Shown here: positions 26,524-34,800 of the stretch, one piece after another | Layout: each line of letters starts with the position of its first letter | Numbering within the stretch: the first letter of the stretch is position 1 | Origin: an uncultured Roseobacter sp. | GTDB lineage: Bacteria > Pseudomonadota > Alphaproteobacteria > Rhodobacterales > Rhodobacteraceae | Direction of reading: 5' to 3' | NCBI RefSeq assembly: GCF_947488185.1 | Contig: NZ_CANKYM010000002.1 | Location: 868,001-932,000 of the forward strand | Length of the DNA: 64,000 nt | Program-made: the position numbers and the translations under genes | Notes under the pieces: model-generated | The model's database searches: none | What the model saw: only the letters and a program-made list of their open reading frames with translations | Told to the model about the DNA's origin: nothing

Positions 26524-27812
26524 TGCTGGTCTGGTTCCTCCCGCTGTTTTTGCTGTTCCTGATGATCGGCCTGCCGGTGTTCTTTGGCCTTTTGGCCGCG
26601 CCCGGCATCCTGTTGTGGCTCAATGGGCAGGAGCGTGACATCACGCTGCTCTATCGCAATCTCTACAACGGGATGGACAGCTTCCCGCTGATGGCGATCC
26701 CCTTCTTTATGCTCGCAGGCGAGCTGATGAACCGGGGCGGCATCACCATGCGGCTGGTCGAGTTCTCCCAGGCCATGATGGGCCATTTCCGGGGCGGCCT
26801 GGCGCATGTGAATATCCTCAGCTCGATGCTCTTTGCCGGGCTGTCGGGATCAGCGGTGGCCGACACCTCGGCTCTGGGTTCGATGTTGATCCCCGCGATG
26901 GAAAAGCAGGGCTACACCCGCCGCTTTGCCGCCGCCATCACCGCTGCAAGTTCCGTGATCGGGCCGATCATCCCGCCCTCGGGCATCATGATCATCTACG
27001 CCTATGTGATGGGCGAGAGCGTCGCGGCCCTCTTCCTTGCAGGCATCGTGCCGGGGGTAATGGTGGGCCTTGGGCTGATGCTTATGGTGAAGTTCCAGGC
27101 GGACAAATACGACTTCCCGGTCGCCACGAAAAAGCATTCCTGGGGTGAACGCGGGCAGGCGAGCCTCAAGGCCTTCTTCCCGCTGCTGACGCCGGTGATC
27201 ATCCTTGGTGGCATCCTCGCGGGGGTCTTTACGCCAACAGAAGCGGCTGCGGTCGCCGTGGCCTATGCGCTGGTCATTGGCCTGTTTGTCATGCGCACGC
27301 TCAAGCTCAGCGACCTGCCGGATGTGCTGAACCGCGCAGGGATCACGTCCGCCGTGGTGCTGCTGCTTGTGGGGGCTGCGATGGCCTTCAAGACAGTCGT
27401 GAGCCTCAGCCACGCGCCCGAAACCATGGCCGAATTCGTCCTCAGCCTGACCAGCAACCCGCTGATCCTGCTGTTCCTGATCAACCTGCTGCTCTTCATC
27501 GTCGGCATGTTCCTCGACGCAGGCCCCGCGATTATCATCCTCGGCCCGATCCTTGGCCCGATCTTCGTGAGCCTCGGGGTCGACCCGATCCACTTTGCGA
27601 TCATCATGAGCGTGAACCTGACCGTCGGGCTGGCCACACCGCCCATGGGGCTGGTGCTGTTCGTCGCCTCGTCGGTGTCGGGTGAACGGGTCGAGACCAT
27701 CTCAAAGGCGATCCTGCCGTTTCTGGCGGTTGAGATCCTCGTGATTTTCTTAATCACCTACATACCCGCCATATCCATGACGGTTCCGCGTCTGACGGGT
27801 TTTGCGAACTAA
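26523..27812 (+). CDS. TRAP transporter large permease (DctM family)
   Basis: A 429-residue permease with about 12 membrane segments. DctM hallmarks are FPLMAIPFFMLAGELMNRGG, LSGSAVADTSALGSMLIPAM and ASSVIGPIIPPSGIMIIYAY near the first substrate half, repeated in the second half as ILGPILGPIFVSLGVDPIHF and LATPPMGLVLFVA. Length is normal. It starts at the overlap TAATG with the small permease. Function: sodium-coupled translocation of the solute delivered by the binding protein encoded next. Confidence 0.94.
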   Translation: MLVWFLPLFLLFLMIGLPVFFGLLAAPGILLWLNGQERDITLLYRNLYNGMDSFPLMAIPFFMLAGELMNRGGITMRLVEFSQAMMGHFRGGLAHVNILSSMLFAGLSGSAVADTSALGSMLIPAMEKQGYTRRFAAAITAASSVIGPIIPPSGIMIIYAYVMGESVAALFLAGIVPGVMVGLGLMLMVKFQADKYDFPVATKKHSWGERGQASLKAFFPLLTPVIILGGILAGVFTPTEAAAVAVAYALVIGLFVMRTLKLSDLPDVLNRAGITSAVVLLLVGAAMAFKTVVSLSHAPETMAEFVLSLTSNPLILLFLINLLLFIVGMFLDAGPAIIILGPILGPIFVSLGVDPIHFAIIMSVNLTVGLATPPMGLVLFVASSVSGERVETISKAILPFLAVEILVIFLITYIPAISMTVPRLTGFAN

Positions 27813-27836
27813 ACGACATTCAATGGGAGGAAAAAC

Positions 27837-28895
27837 ATGATCAAAAATACCCTGAAATCGCTGACAGTGGCGGCGATGCTTGCGGGCAGCGCAATGGCGG
27901 CGGCAGCGCAGGACTACACGCTGCGCGCGACGGCCAATTCCAATGAGAACGATGAGGATTATGACGGCCTTGTGGTCTTCAAGAACTACGTCGAGGCGGC
28001 CTCGAATGGCGCCATCGCGGTAGAGCTTTTCATCGGCACGCAGCTTTGTGGCAACGGCGCGGAATGTCTGCAGGGCGTGGCCGATGGCACCGTCGATATT
28101 TTTGTGTCCACGTCCGGCGGTGCCTCCGGGATCTTCCCCTACGTACAGGTGCTCGATCTGCCCTATCTGATGGCCGATGACCGGATTGCCGAGCATGTTC
28201 TCTCGGGCGATTTTACCCGGAAAATGCGTGACATGGCGCTGGAAGATTCTGGCGATTCGATCCGCCTGATGACCATTGGCAACACCGGCGGCTGGCGCAA
28301 CTTTGCAAATACCAAACGCCGGATTGCCGAGCCGTCCGACATGGAAGGCCTGAAGATCCGCACCGTTGTGGCCGACCTGCCGCAGGAACTGGTAAAAGCC
28401 CTGGGCGCGGCCCCCACGCCGATCCCATGGCCCGAGCTTTTCACCTCCTTCCAGACCGGTGTGGTTGAAGGCTCCAAGAACGGCATCACCGACATCATGG
28501 GCATGAAATTCCCGGATGCGGGCCTGAAATATGTCACGCTGGACGGCCACGCCTACATGGGCGCGCTGTGGTGGATGAACAACGCGCGTTTCACCGAGAT
28601 GCCGGAAGATATGCGCCGCGTGGTGGTTGATGGTTTTTATGCACTGCAGCAGGCGACCTTTGCCTCGCCCAAGCGCAAATCCATCGCGGCGTATGAGCAG
28701 TTCGTGGCCGAAGGTGGGGACCTCTACGTGCCCACACCGGAGCAGAAAGCCGCCTTTAAAGAAGGGGCCGCCCCGGTGTTCGACTGGTTCAAGGGCAACG
28801 TCGGTCGCGGTGAGGAAATCTTCGACGCGCTGACCGCTGCGGTTGCCGAAGCGGAAGAAGAGATCGGCGCCGCCCGCGCTGCCGACGTGAACTGA
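27837..28895 (+). CDS. TRAP transporter solute-binding protein (DctP family)
   Basis: A 352-residue periplasmic protein with signal peptide (LKSLTVAAMLAGSAMAAAAQ). DctP features include the mid-domain GGWRNFANTKRRIAEPSDME and GLKIRTVV, containing the Arg that usually binds the ligand's acid group, and FQTGVVEGSKNGITD. It follows the permeases by 24 bases with GGGAGGAAAAAC before ATG. It sets the substrate range of the importer; if the neighbouring enzymes act on a sulfonate, this protein would be the sulfonate or sulfosugar receptor. An early Cys pair (TQLCGNGAEC) is unusual. Confidence 0.92.
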   Translation: MIKNTLKSLTVAAMLAGSAMAAAAQDYTLRATANSNENDEDYDGLVVFKNYVEAASNGAIAVELFIGTQLCGNGAECLQGVADGTVDIFVSTSGGASGIFPYVQVLDLPYLMADDRIAEHVLSGDFTRKMRDMALEDSGDSIRLMTIGNTGGWRNFANTKRRIAEPSDMEGLKIRTVVADLPQELVKALGAAPTPIPWPELFTSFQTGVVEGSKNGITDIMGMKFPDAGLKYVTLDGHAYMGALWWMNNARFTEMPEDMRRVVVDGFYALQQATFASPKRKSIAAYEQFVAEGGDLYVPTPEQKAAFKEGAAPVFDWFKGNVGRGEEIFDALTAAVAEAEEEIGAARAADVN

Positions 28896-28914
28896 CACCA
28901 GAAACCTCAGAGAG

Positions 28915-28932
28915 GGCCCGCGCACTCGGGCC
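28915..28932 (+). terminator. Possible transcription terminator hairpin after the TRAP operon
   Basis: GGCCCG-CGCACT-CGGGCC forms a perfect 6-bp stem with a 6-base loop, 20 bases after the solute-binding protein stop and followed by TTCTCCCTC rather than a T-run. Placement suits the operon end; efficiency is uncertain. Confidence 0.5.
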
Positions 28933-29021
28933 TTCTCCCTCGATTTCATTGTTCCAAAAATATGCCCGGCGGCGCGACCTGATGCAGGCACAGCGACAGA
29001 GACTTCAGATGCCGCGCGACC

Positions 29022-29492
29022 CTAGCGGAACGGATACATCCAGACCTTGTAGTCGGCCACCAGAACATGCGCTTTTTCGATCTCTTCCCGCGTCATTTTC
29101 TTCACAACCTCCTCCAGGCTGATCGCCGCATCCGGGTCACCCCCAATCGCAGAAAGCGTGTACCACATGTAGGCGCGCACCAGATCAGGCGCGGGCATCC
29201 CGCGCCCGACCTCATAATACCAGCCAACGCCCGATTGCGCCCCCGGATGCCCCTTCATCGCCGAGCGCAGATACCATTCGAACGCGCGGGTGTCGTCACG
29301 GGGCACACCAAGGCCCATGGCATACATGACACCGATCAACTCTTCAGCATCTGCATTGCCGGACCGCGCCGCGGGCCAGAGCGCCTCGTAGGCCGCCTCA
29401 AAGCGGCCCTCTTCCATCATGTCGCGCGCTTCTTCGATTTCCGCAAAGACTGGAGACGCAAGAAACGCAAGCACAAGACATATGGCGCGCAT
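29022..29492 (-). CDS. Sel1-like repeat exported protein
   Basis: A 156-residue protein with a signal peptide (MRAICLVLAFLASPVFA) and two to three Sel1-type repeats (GNADAEELIGVMYAMGLGVP, GHPGAQSGVGWYYEVGRGMP, VRAYMWYTLSA). Such repeats mediate protein contacts, here presumably in the periplasm. The frame is open to 29666, but ATG 29492 is chosen because AGGAGAGAA precedes it and the signal peptide begins there. The start lies within the 5' end of the plus-strand cytochrome c peroxidase coding region, an unusual head-to-head overlap. Confidence 0.8.
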   Translation of the reverse strand: MRAICLVLAFLASPVFAEIEEARDMMEEGRFEAAYEALWPAARSGNADAEELIGVMYAMGLGVPRDDTRAFEWYLRSAMKGHPGAQSGVGWYYEVGRGMPAPDLVRAYMWYTLSAIGGDPDAAISLEEVVKKMTREEIEKAHVLVADYKVWMYPFR

Positions 29493-30779
29493 GGGGTTCT
29501 TCTCTCCTGTTTCGCAACCGCCGCATTCGCGGGGGATTTGCCGCCGCCTCTGACGGCGACAGACTTTCTGGACTTCGACCGGGGTCAGGCCGCTCTGGGC
29601 CACTCCTTGTTCTACGATACCATCTTGTCGGGCAACCGGAATATCTCCTGTGCGCATTGCCACCACCCGGATTTTGGCACGGGGGACGGGCTTTCACTTG
29701 GGATCGGAGAAGGCGGGCAGGGGCTGGGACCCGAGCGCACCCCCGGCATCGGCCTGTCCCGCATCGCCAAGCGCATCCCGCGCAATGCGCCGGGGCTGTG
29801 GAACCTCGGCGCGCGGGATCTGACGGTGATGTTTCACGACGGGCGGTTGAGCACCTCCGGTCTCTTTGGCAACGGTTTCAACTCTCCGGCGGAGGAATGG
29901 CTGCCGAAAGGGCTGAACTCGCTGCTGGCCGCGCAGGCGCTCTTTCCACTGGTGGCACAGTTCGAAATGGCAGGCAATCCGGGTGAGAACGAGGTCATCG
30001 GCGCCGTGCATGACCGGATCGCCAACGCCTGGCCGATCCTGGCCAAACGGGTGCGTACGGAAACTGACTACGGCGCGCGCTTTGTCGCCGCGTTCGATCA
30101 CATCGAGACACCGGAAGAGGTGACGATCGTCGAGATCGCCAACGCGCTGGCGGCCTTCATGACCATCGAATGGACCAGCATCGACAGCCCCTTTGATCAG
30201 TATCTCGCCGGGGACAGTGCCGCGCTGACGGCGGACCAGAGGGCGGGCATGGATCTTTTCTACGGCAAGGCGACGTGCAGCACGTGCCACGCCGGGGCGC
30301 TCATGAGTGATCAGGAATTCCATGCGCTGGGGCTACCTGCCTTTGGACCCGGCCGGACGCGGGTCTTTGACCCCTATGCGCGTGACGTCGGGCGGATGGG
30401 CGAGAGCAATCGCCTCGAAGATGCCTATGCCTTCCGTACGCCGATGCTGCGCAATGTGGCGCTCACCGCGCCTTATGGGCACAACGGGGCCTATGCAACG
30501 CTGGAGCAGATGGTGCGTCATCATCTTGATCCGGCGGCGATGCGCGCCACGTGGCAACCGGTGGATGCAGCACTGCCAAAGGTGCCCTGGCTGGCAGCAA
30601 CCGACTTCATCATCCAGTCGGACAGGCGCGAGATGGCGCGTCAGGCGCAGGTTGTACCGGCGCGTGGGCCCGACCTCAACGACATCGAGATTGCTCAGAT
30701 CGTTGCGTTTTTGGAGAGCCTGACCGGCACATCGGTCGATACCCCGCCCTTCGGCGTGCCCGCGTGGTTCACGCCTTAA
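29490..30779 (+). CDS. Di-haem cytochrome c peroxidase / MauG-family protein, start codon unresolved
   Basis: A protein of about 430 residues with two haem c motifs: SCAHCHHPDFGTGDG near the N-terminus and ATCSTCHAGALMSDQEFHAL in the second half. Family landmarks such as RNAPGLWNLGARDLTVMFHD and FRTPMLRNVALTAPYGHNGA are present. A signal peptide-like stretch (VLLSCFATAAFAG, 29496-29534) sits where expected, but the frame has no ATG, GTG or TTG just upstream; the ATG at 29491 is one base out of frame. The coordinate given is therefore approximate. The 3' end overlaps the convergent GH1 gene by 11 bases. It would reduce hydrogen peroxide or modify a substrate in the periplasm, if expressed. Confidence 0.8.
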   Translation, partial: HGVLLSCFATAAFAGDLPPPLTATDFLDFDRGQAALGHSLFYDTILSGNRNISCAHCHHPDFGTGDGLSLGIGEGGQGLGPERTPGIGLSRIAKRIPRNAPGLWNLGARDLTVMFHDGRLSTSGLFGNGFNSPAEEWLPKGLNSLLAAQALFPLVAQFEMAGNPGENEVIGAVHDRIANAWPILAKRVRTETDYGARFVAAFDHIETPEEVTIVEIANALAAFMTIEWTSIDSPFDQYLAGDSAALTADQRAGMDLFYGKATCSTCHAGALMSDQEFHALGLPAFGPGRTRVFDPYARDVGRMGESNRLEDAYAFRTPMLRNVALTAPYGHNGAYATLEQMVRHHLDPAAMRATWQPVDAALPKVPWLAATDFIIQSDRREMARQAQVVPARGPDLNDIEIAQIVAFLESLTGTSVDTPPFGVPAWFTP

Positions 30780-32082
30780 GCGCGTCGGCCAGCGCGTGAT
30801 AAGACGCTTTCGGCGTCCGCTCCAAGGTTTCGAAATCCACATGGATCAGGCCAAAGCGTTTCTCGTACCCCAGCGCCCATTCGTAATTGTCCATCAGCGA
30901 CCAGAAGGTGTAGCCCGCCAGCGGCACGCCTTCGGCCATCGCCTGCTGTGCCGCTGCGATATGGGCGTTCAGATAGTCGATGCGCGCCTGATCCGGCACG
31001 CCGACCTCATCTGGGTTGGCCATGCCGTTTTCGGTGACGTAGAGCGGCAGGCCCTGGGTGTAGGTCTCATGCACCCAAGTCAGGAAGTGATGCAGGCCTT
31101 TGGGGAAGATTTCCCATCCCATCTGCGTTTTCGGTAGGGGTCCGTCGACCTCTTCATGCGCGGGCCAGGGGCCGTCCACCGGCGCGATGCGCTTGCAGGT
31201 GTAGTAGTTCAGCCCGCACCAATCCAGAGGTCGGCCAATGAGATCAAAATCATCCTCCCAACCCTTTGGCATATGGGGGGCGAGACCTTCCATCACGTCG
31301 TCGGGGTAGGCGCCCTTGAAGAGCCCCCCTAGGAAAAACCGGTTGTAGTAGCCGTCATATAGCTGTGCCGCCGCCGCCGCTTCGGGCGTGTCATCCACAG
31401 GGTGCGCATATTCGAAATTGCACACGGCCCCGAGGTTTTTCATCCCCAGCGCGCGCATCGCCTGAATAGCGCGGCCATGGCCCGTGAGCACGTGATGCAT
31501 CGCATGGGCAGTGGCGCGAATGTCGCGCAATCCCGGCGCGTGATGGCCCATGAAATGCGACAGCCAGCCGACACACCACGGCTCGTTGATCGGGGCGGCG
31601 CTGAACACCCGGTCGCCGATCCGCTTCATGATGACGGTGGTGTAGTCCGCCAGCCAATGTGAAATGTCCGGATTGCGCCACCCGCCCAGATCGGCCAGCG
31701 CAACGGGCAGTTCCCAGTGGTAGAGCGTGACCATCGGGCTCAGCCCCCGCGCCAGCAGCCCGTCGACAAGCCGGTCGTAGAAGTCCAGACCTTCCTCATT
31801 CGGCGTGCCACGGCCCTCTGGCAGCACCCGCGCCCAGCTCGTGGAAAACCGATAGGCATCCAGCCCAAGCGCCTGCATCAGATCAAGGTCTTCTTCCATC
31901 CGGTGATAGTGATCGCAGGCGATATCGCCATGCTCGGCCCGCACCACATTGCCCGGCGTCGCGGCGAATGTGTCCCAATGGGTCTTGCCCGCCCCGCCAA
32001 AGCTATGACCTTCGATCTGGTAGCTTGAGGTGGCCGCGGCAAATTGGAAATCCGCCGGGAAGTCCGATCGTTTGAAGTCCAT
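30769..32082 (-). CDS. Family 1 glycoside hydrolase (beta-glucosidase type)
   Basis: A 437-residue GH1 enzyme, cytoplasmic (no signal peptide). The fold start FPADFQFAAATSSYQIEGHS is typical. The acid/base is Glu167 in INEPW and the nucleophile Glu351 in YVTENGMANPDEV. The downstream sugar-contact segment YTFWSLMDNYEWALGYEKRF is complete. It lies next to the LacI gene on the minus strand, 1 base apart, so they form one transcript, divergent from aglEFGAK. It probably hydrolyses beta-glucosides brought in by the agl or another transporter. The 3' end overlaps the peroxidase gene. Confidence 0.93.
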   Translation of the reverse strand: MDFKRSDFPADFQFAAATSSYQIEGHSFGGAGKTHWDTFAATPGNVVRAEHGDIACDHYHRMEEDLDLMQALGLDAYRFSTSWARVLPEGRGTPNEEGLDFYDRLVDGLLARGLSPMVTLYHWELPVALADLGGWRNPDISHWLADYTTVIMKRIGDRVFSAAPINEPWCVGWLSHFMGHHAPGLRDIRATAHAMHHVLTGHGRAIQAMRALGMKNLGAVCNFEYAHPVDDTPEAAAAAQLYDGYYNRFFLGGLFKGAYPDDVMEGLAPHMPKGWEDDFDLIGRPLDWCGLNYYTCKRIAPVDGPWPAHEEVDGPLPKTQMGWEIFPKGLHHFLTWVHETYTQGLPLYVTENGMANPDEVGVPDQARIDYLNAHIAAAQQAMAEGVPLAGYTFWSLMDNYEWALGYEKRFGLIHVDFETLERTPKASYHALADALKA

Positions 32083-32083
32083 C

Positions 32084-33115
32084 TTATCTCCCTTTGGGGC
32101 AGGGGCCGGTAGAGCCGCCTATGATGAGTTCCGCGTCCCAGAGCTCTGTTGCCATGCCTTGTTGTGGTATCTTGATCTGGTCAATCAATAATTCTGCGCA
32201 CCGGCGACCGGCTGCCCGCACCGATGACCGCATCGCCGTGAAAACAGGCGTCGTTCGCCCGTTGGGAAGGTAGGAGATATCATCGTCGAAACACAGGATC
32301 GAGATGTCCCGTCCCATCACAAGACCACGCTCTTCAATCGCGCGTCTGACACCAAGGGCGGATACGATGGAAGAAGCAACAAAAGCGGTCGGCGGTTCCG
32401 TGCTGTCCAGCATATCATGCGCGGAGGCATAGCCGTGGGGCTCGCTCATCTCGCCGGATCGCATCAACGCGGTCTCGGGTGTTATTCCTGCTGCTGTTAA
32501 TGCCGCCAGATATCCGTCGCGCCGCCGCTGCGCAAAATCCATCCGTTCTTCGCCGTTTATCAACCCGATACGGCGGTGATCAAGGTCCAGCAAATGGGCG
32601 GTGCCGGTTTTGATCGCGCGTTTGTTGTTCACGTCCAGCCATGAATAGGGCGTTGTCACCTCGGAGGCGCGCCCGTGCACAAGGAACGGGATGTCGAGAT
32701 CGGAAAGAAAGGAAATCCGCGGATCATCGCGGGCAGGCGAGTGCACGATGATGCCATCGACTGCGCCCTTTTCGGCAACCCCCTGGTAAGCGTTGAGTTC
32801 ATCCTCGTCCCGGACCAGCGAAAGGCTCATGCTATAGCCGTGCTGGGCGTAAACCTCCCCGGCACCGGCGATGAAATCGGCAAAGACGATGTTTACCATT
32901 TCGTTCTGTTTTGAGAAGGGGATGATGTGCCCGATGGACATCGACCGACCTGTCGCCAGCGTTTGGGCCCGGATGTTGGGACGGTAGTTGAATTTGGCCG
33001 CCGCCGCTGCGACCCGCTTGCGGGTTTCCTCGTTAACTTCCGGGTACCCGTTCAGCGCGCGGCTGACCGTGGTCTGGGACAGGTTCAGCCGTTCTGAAAG
33101 CTCGCGTAGATTCAT
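32084..33115 (-). CDS. aglR: LacI-family regulator of the alpha-glucoside operon
   Basis: A 343-residue LacI protein. Residues 1-50 are the DNA-binding part (MNLRELSERLNLSQTTVSRA, then LNGYPEVNEETRKRV), followed by the hinge and a sugar-binding domain (SIGHIIPFSKQNEMVNIVFA, ISFLSDLDIPFLVHG, DISILCFDDDISYLPNG). It is divergent from aglE with a perfect palindrome between them and precedes the GH1 gene on its own transcript. By analogy with Sinorhizobium aglR it should repress aglEFGAK until an alpha-glucoside is present. The symbol is by context. Confidence 0.87.
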   Translation of the reverse strand: MNLRELSERLNLSQTTVSRALNGYPEVNEETRKRVAAAAAKFNYRPNIRAQTLATGRSMSIGHIIPFSKQNEMVNIVFADFIAGAGEVYAQHGYSMSLSLVRDEDELNAYQGVAEKGAVDGIIVHSPARDDPRISFLSDLDIPFLVHGRASEVTTPYSWLDVNNKRAIKTGTAHLLDLDHRRIGLINGEERMDFAQRRRDGYLAALTAAGITPETALMRSGEMSEPHGYASAHDMLDSTEPPTAFVASSIVSALGVRRAIEERGLVMGRDISILCFDDDISYLPNGRTTPVFTAMRSSVRAAGRRCAELLIDQIKIPQQGMATELWDAELIIGGSTGPCPKGR

Positions 33116-33292
33116 AAGACTTGCAGTTTCATTTTTACTCTCAAACAGATCACAGCCTAGGCAGCCTGCTTCCGCAGGTCAAAGCGGAAACGTGAGGGAG
33201 AGGCGTTCACTCGGCTCAGAGCATTGAAAACTTGTCCAGAAACCCAACCGCGAGTTGACACATTTGACACCTTCCTCCAGTTTTCAGACATC

Positions 33293-33304
33293 CAAAGCGC
33301 TTTG
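33293..33304. promoter_or_regulatory. Candidate AglR operator
   Basis: CAAAGCGCTTTG is a perfect 12-base palindrome centred on CG, the classic LacI-family operator shape. It lies 69 bases before the aglE ATG. Two overlapping TTGACA words (33255-33260 and 33264-33269) just upstream could be -35 elements, placing the operator at or beyond the -10 region. Confidence 0.6.
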
Positions 33305-33372
33305 AAGTGATTCTTTGCGCCTAAAAATTGGTCAAGACGATGTCGAAACAGGCATTGCAACGGGAGGAACTC

Positions 33373-34728
33373 ATGAAGGCACGATTTTACGCGGGTGCTG
33401 CGGCACTGGCTCTTTTCGCTGGAACGGCCCATGCGGATGGGCACCAGCCCTTTGCCGTGGGCGAGGGCGATTTCAGCTGGGACAGCTACACTGAATTCGC
33501 TGACAAATACGACCTGAGCGGTCAGACGGTCGAGATCACCGGCCCCTGGACCGGCGACGAAAAGGAGAAGGTCGACAAGGCGTTTGCCTATTTCACCAGC
33601 GCCACCGGCGCGACGGTCAATTATTCGGGATCCGACAGTTTCGAACAGGATATCGTGATTTCCGCGCGGTCAGGCTCCGCGCCGAACCTCGCGGTCTTCC
33701 CGCAACCCGGCCTCGCCGCTGATATGGCGAGCCAGGGGCTGTTGACGCCGCTGCCCGATGGCATGTCCGACTGGGTGCGCGACAATTATGCAGCCGGTCA
33801 GTCCTGGGTCGATCTGGGCACCTATGCGGACCAGAATGGCGACGACCAGATGTACGGCATCTTTTACCGGGTCGATGTGAAATCTCTGGTCTGGTATTCG
33901 CCCGAAGCCTTTGACGAGGCGGGCTATGACATTCCTGAAACCATGGAAGAGTTGAAAGAGCTCACCGATCTGATCGTGGAAGAGGGCGGCACACCCTGGT
34001 GCATCGGTCTGGGATCCGGGGCGGCGACCGGCTGGCCGGCGACCGACTGGGTCGAAGAGATGATGTTGCGCACGCAGGCGCCCGAGGACTACGACGCCTG
34101 GGTGGCCAATGAGATGAAGTTCGACGACCCCAAGGTCATCGCGGCCATCGAGGAATTCGGCGCCTTTGCGCGGAATGATGATTACGTCGATGGCGGGGCC
34201 TCCGCGGTTGCCAACACCGATTTCCGCGACAGCCCGGCAGGTCTCTTCTCGATCCCGCCAAAATGCTACATGCACCGTCAGGCCTCGTTCATTCCCGCCT
34301 TCTTCCCGGAAGGGACAACCGTGGGCGACGATGTGGATTTCTTCTACTTCCCCGCCTACGCGGAGAAAGACCTTGGCAAGCCGGTGCTGGGGGCGGGCAC
34401 GCTCTTTGCGATCACAAACCCGTCCGAAGCTGCCAACGCCTTCGTCGAGTTCCTGAAGACCCCCATCGCGCATGAGCTCTGGATGGCGCAGGGTGGTTTC
34501 CTGACCGCGCATGCGGGCGTGAACACCGAGATGTATCTTGAGGACAGCCTCAAGGCGCAGGGCGACATTCTGCTGAATGCGACCACCTTCCGCTTTGATG
34601 CCTCCGACCTGATGCCGGGTGAGATCGGCGCGGGCGCCTTCTGGACGGGCATGGTGGATTACACCACCGGAGCCAGTGCCGAGGACGTCGCCAAGGGTAT
34701 TCAAGAGCGCTGGGACACCATCCAGTAA
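33373..34728 (+). CDS. aglE: Alpha-glucoside ABC transporter substrate-binding protein
   Basis: A 451-residue periplasmic binding protein of the sugar (family 1) type with signal peptide (MKARFYAGAAALALFAGTAH ending near HAD). Typical segments are VEITGPWTGDEKEKVDKAFA, DIVISARSGSAPNLAVFPQP, and MQQ-type end QERWDTIQ. The AglE/ThuE-type Trp-rich loop TPWCIGLGSGAATGWPATDW is present. ATG 33373 is preferred over 33328 because GGGAGGAAC precedes it and the signal peptide starts there. It heads the aglEFGAK operon and should bind maltose, trehalose, sucrose or related alpha-glucosides. Confidence 0.92.
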   Translation: MKARFYAGAAALALFAGTAHADGHQPFAVGEGDFSWDSYTEFADKYDLSGQTVEITGPWTGDEKEKVDKAFAYFTSATGATVNYSGSDSFEQDIVISARSGSAPNLAVFPQPGLAADMASQGLLTPLPDGMSDWVRDNYAAGQSWVDLGTYADQNGDDQMYGIFYRVDVKSLVWYSPEAFDEAGYDIPETMEELKELTDLIVEEGGTPWCIGLGSGAATGWPATDWVEEMMLRTQAPEDYDAWVANEMKFDDPKVIAAIEEFGAFARNDDYVDGGASAVANTDFRDSPAGLFSIPPKCYMHRQASFIPAFFPEGTTVGDDVDFFYFPAYAEKDLGKPVLGAGTLFAITNPSEAANAFVEFLKTPIAHELWMAQGGFLTAHAGVNTEMYLEDSLKAQGDILLNATTFRFDASDLMPGEIGAGAFWTGMVDYTTGASAEDVAKGIQERWDTIQ

Positions 34729-34800
34729 GCTCTTTGCCAACGGGTCCGGCGGTGTGTGCCGCCGGACCAAACCCGCACATGCGTCTTGGGAGGGATTGCC

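Noticed and set aside
27750-28991. 413-codon minus-strand frame opposite the TRAP solute-binding gene
   Set aside because: Shadow frame; the plus strand encodes a full DctP protein with signal peptide and ribosome site.
29067-29489. Extension of the peroxidase frame upstream to ATG 29067
   Set aside because: The added 140 residues are the antisense of the Sel1 gene and precede a signal peptide, so they cannot be native.
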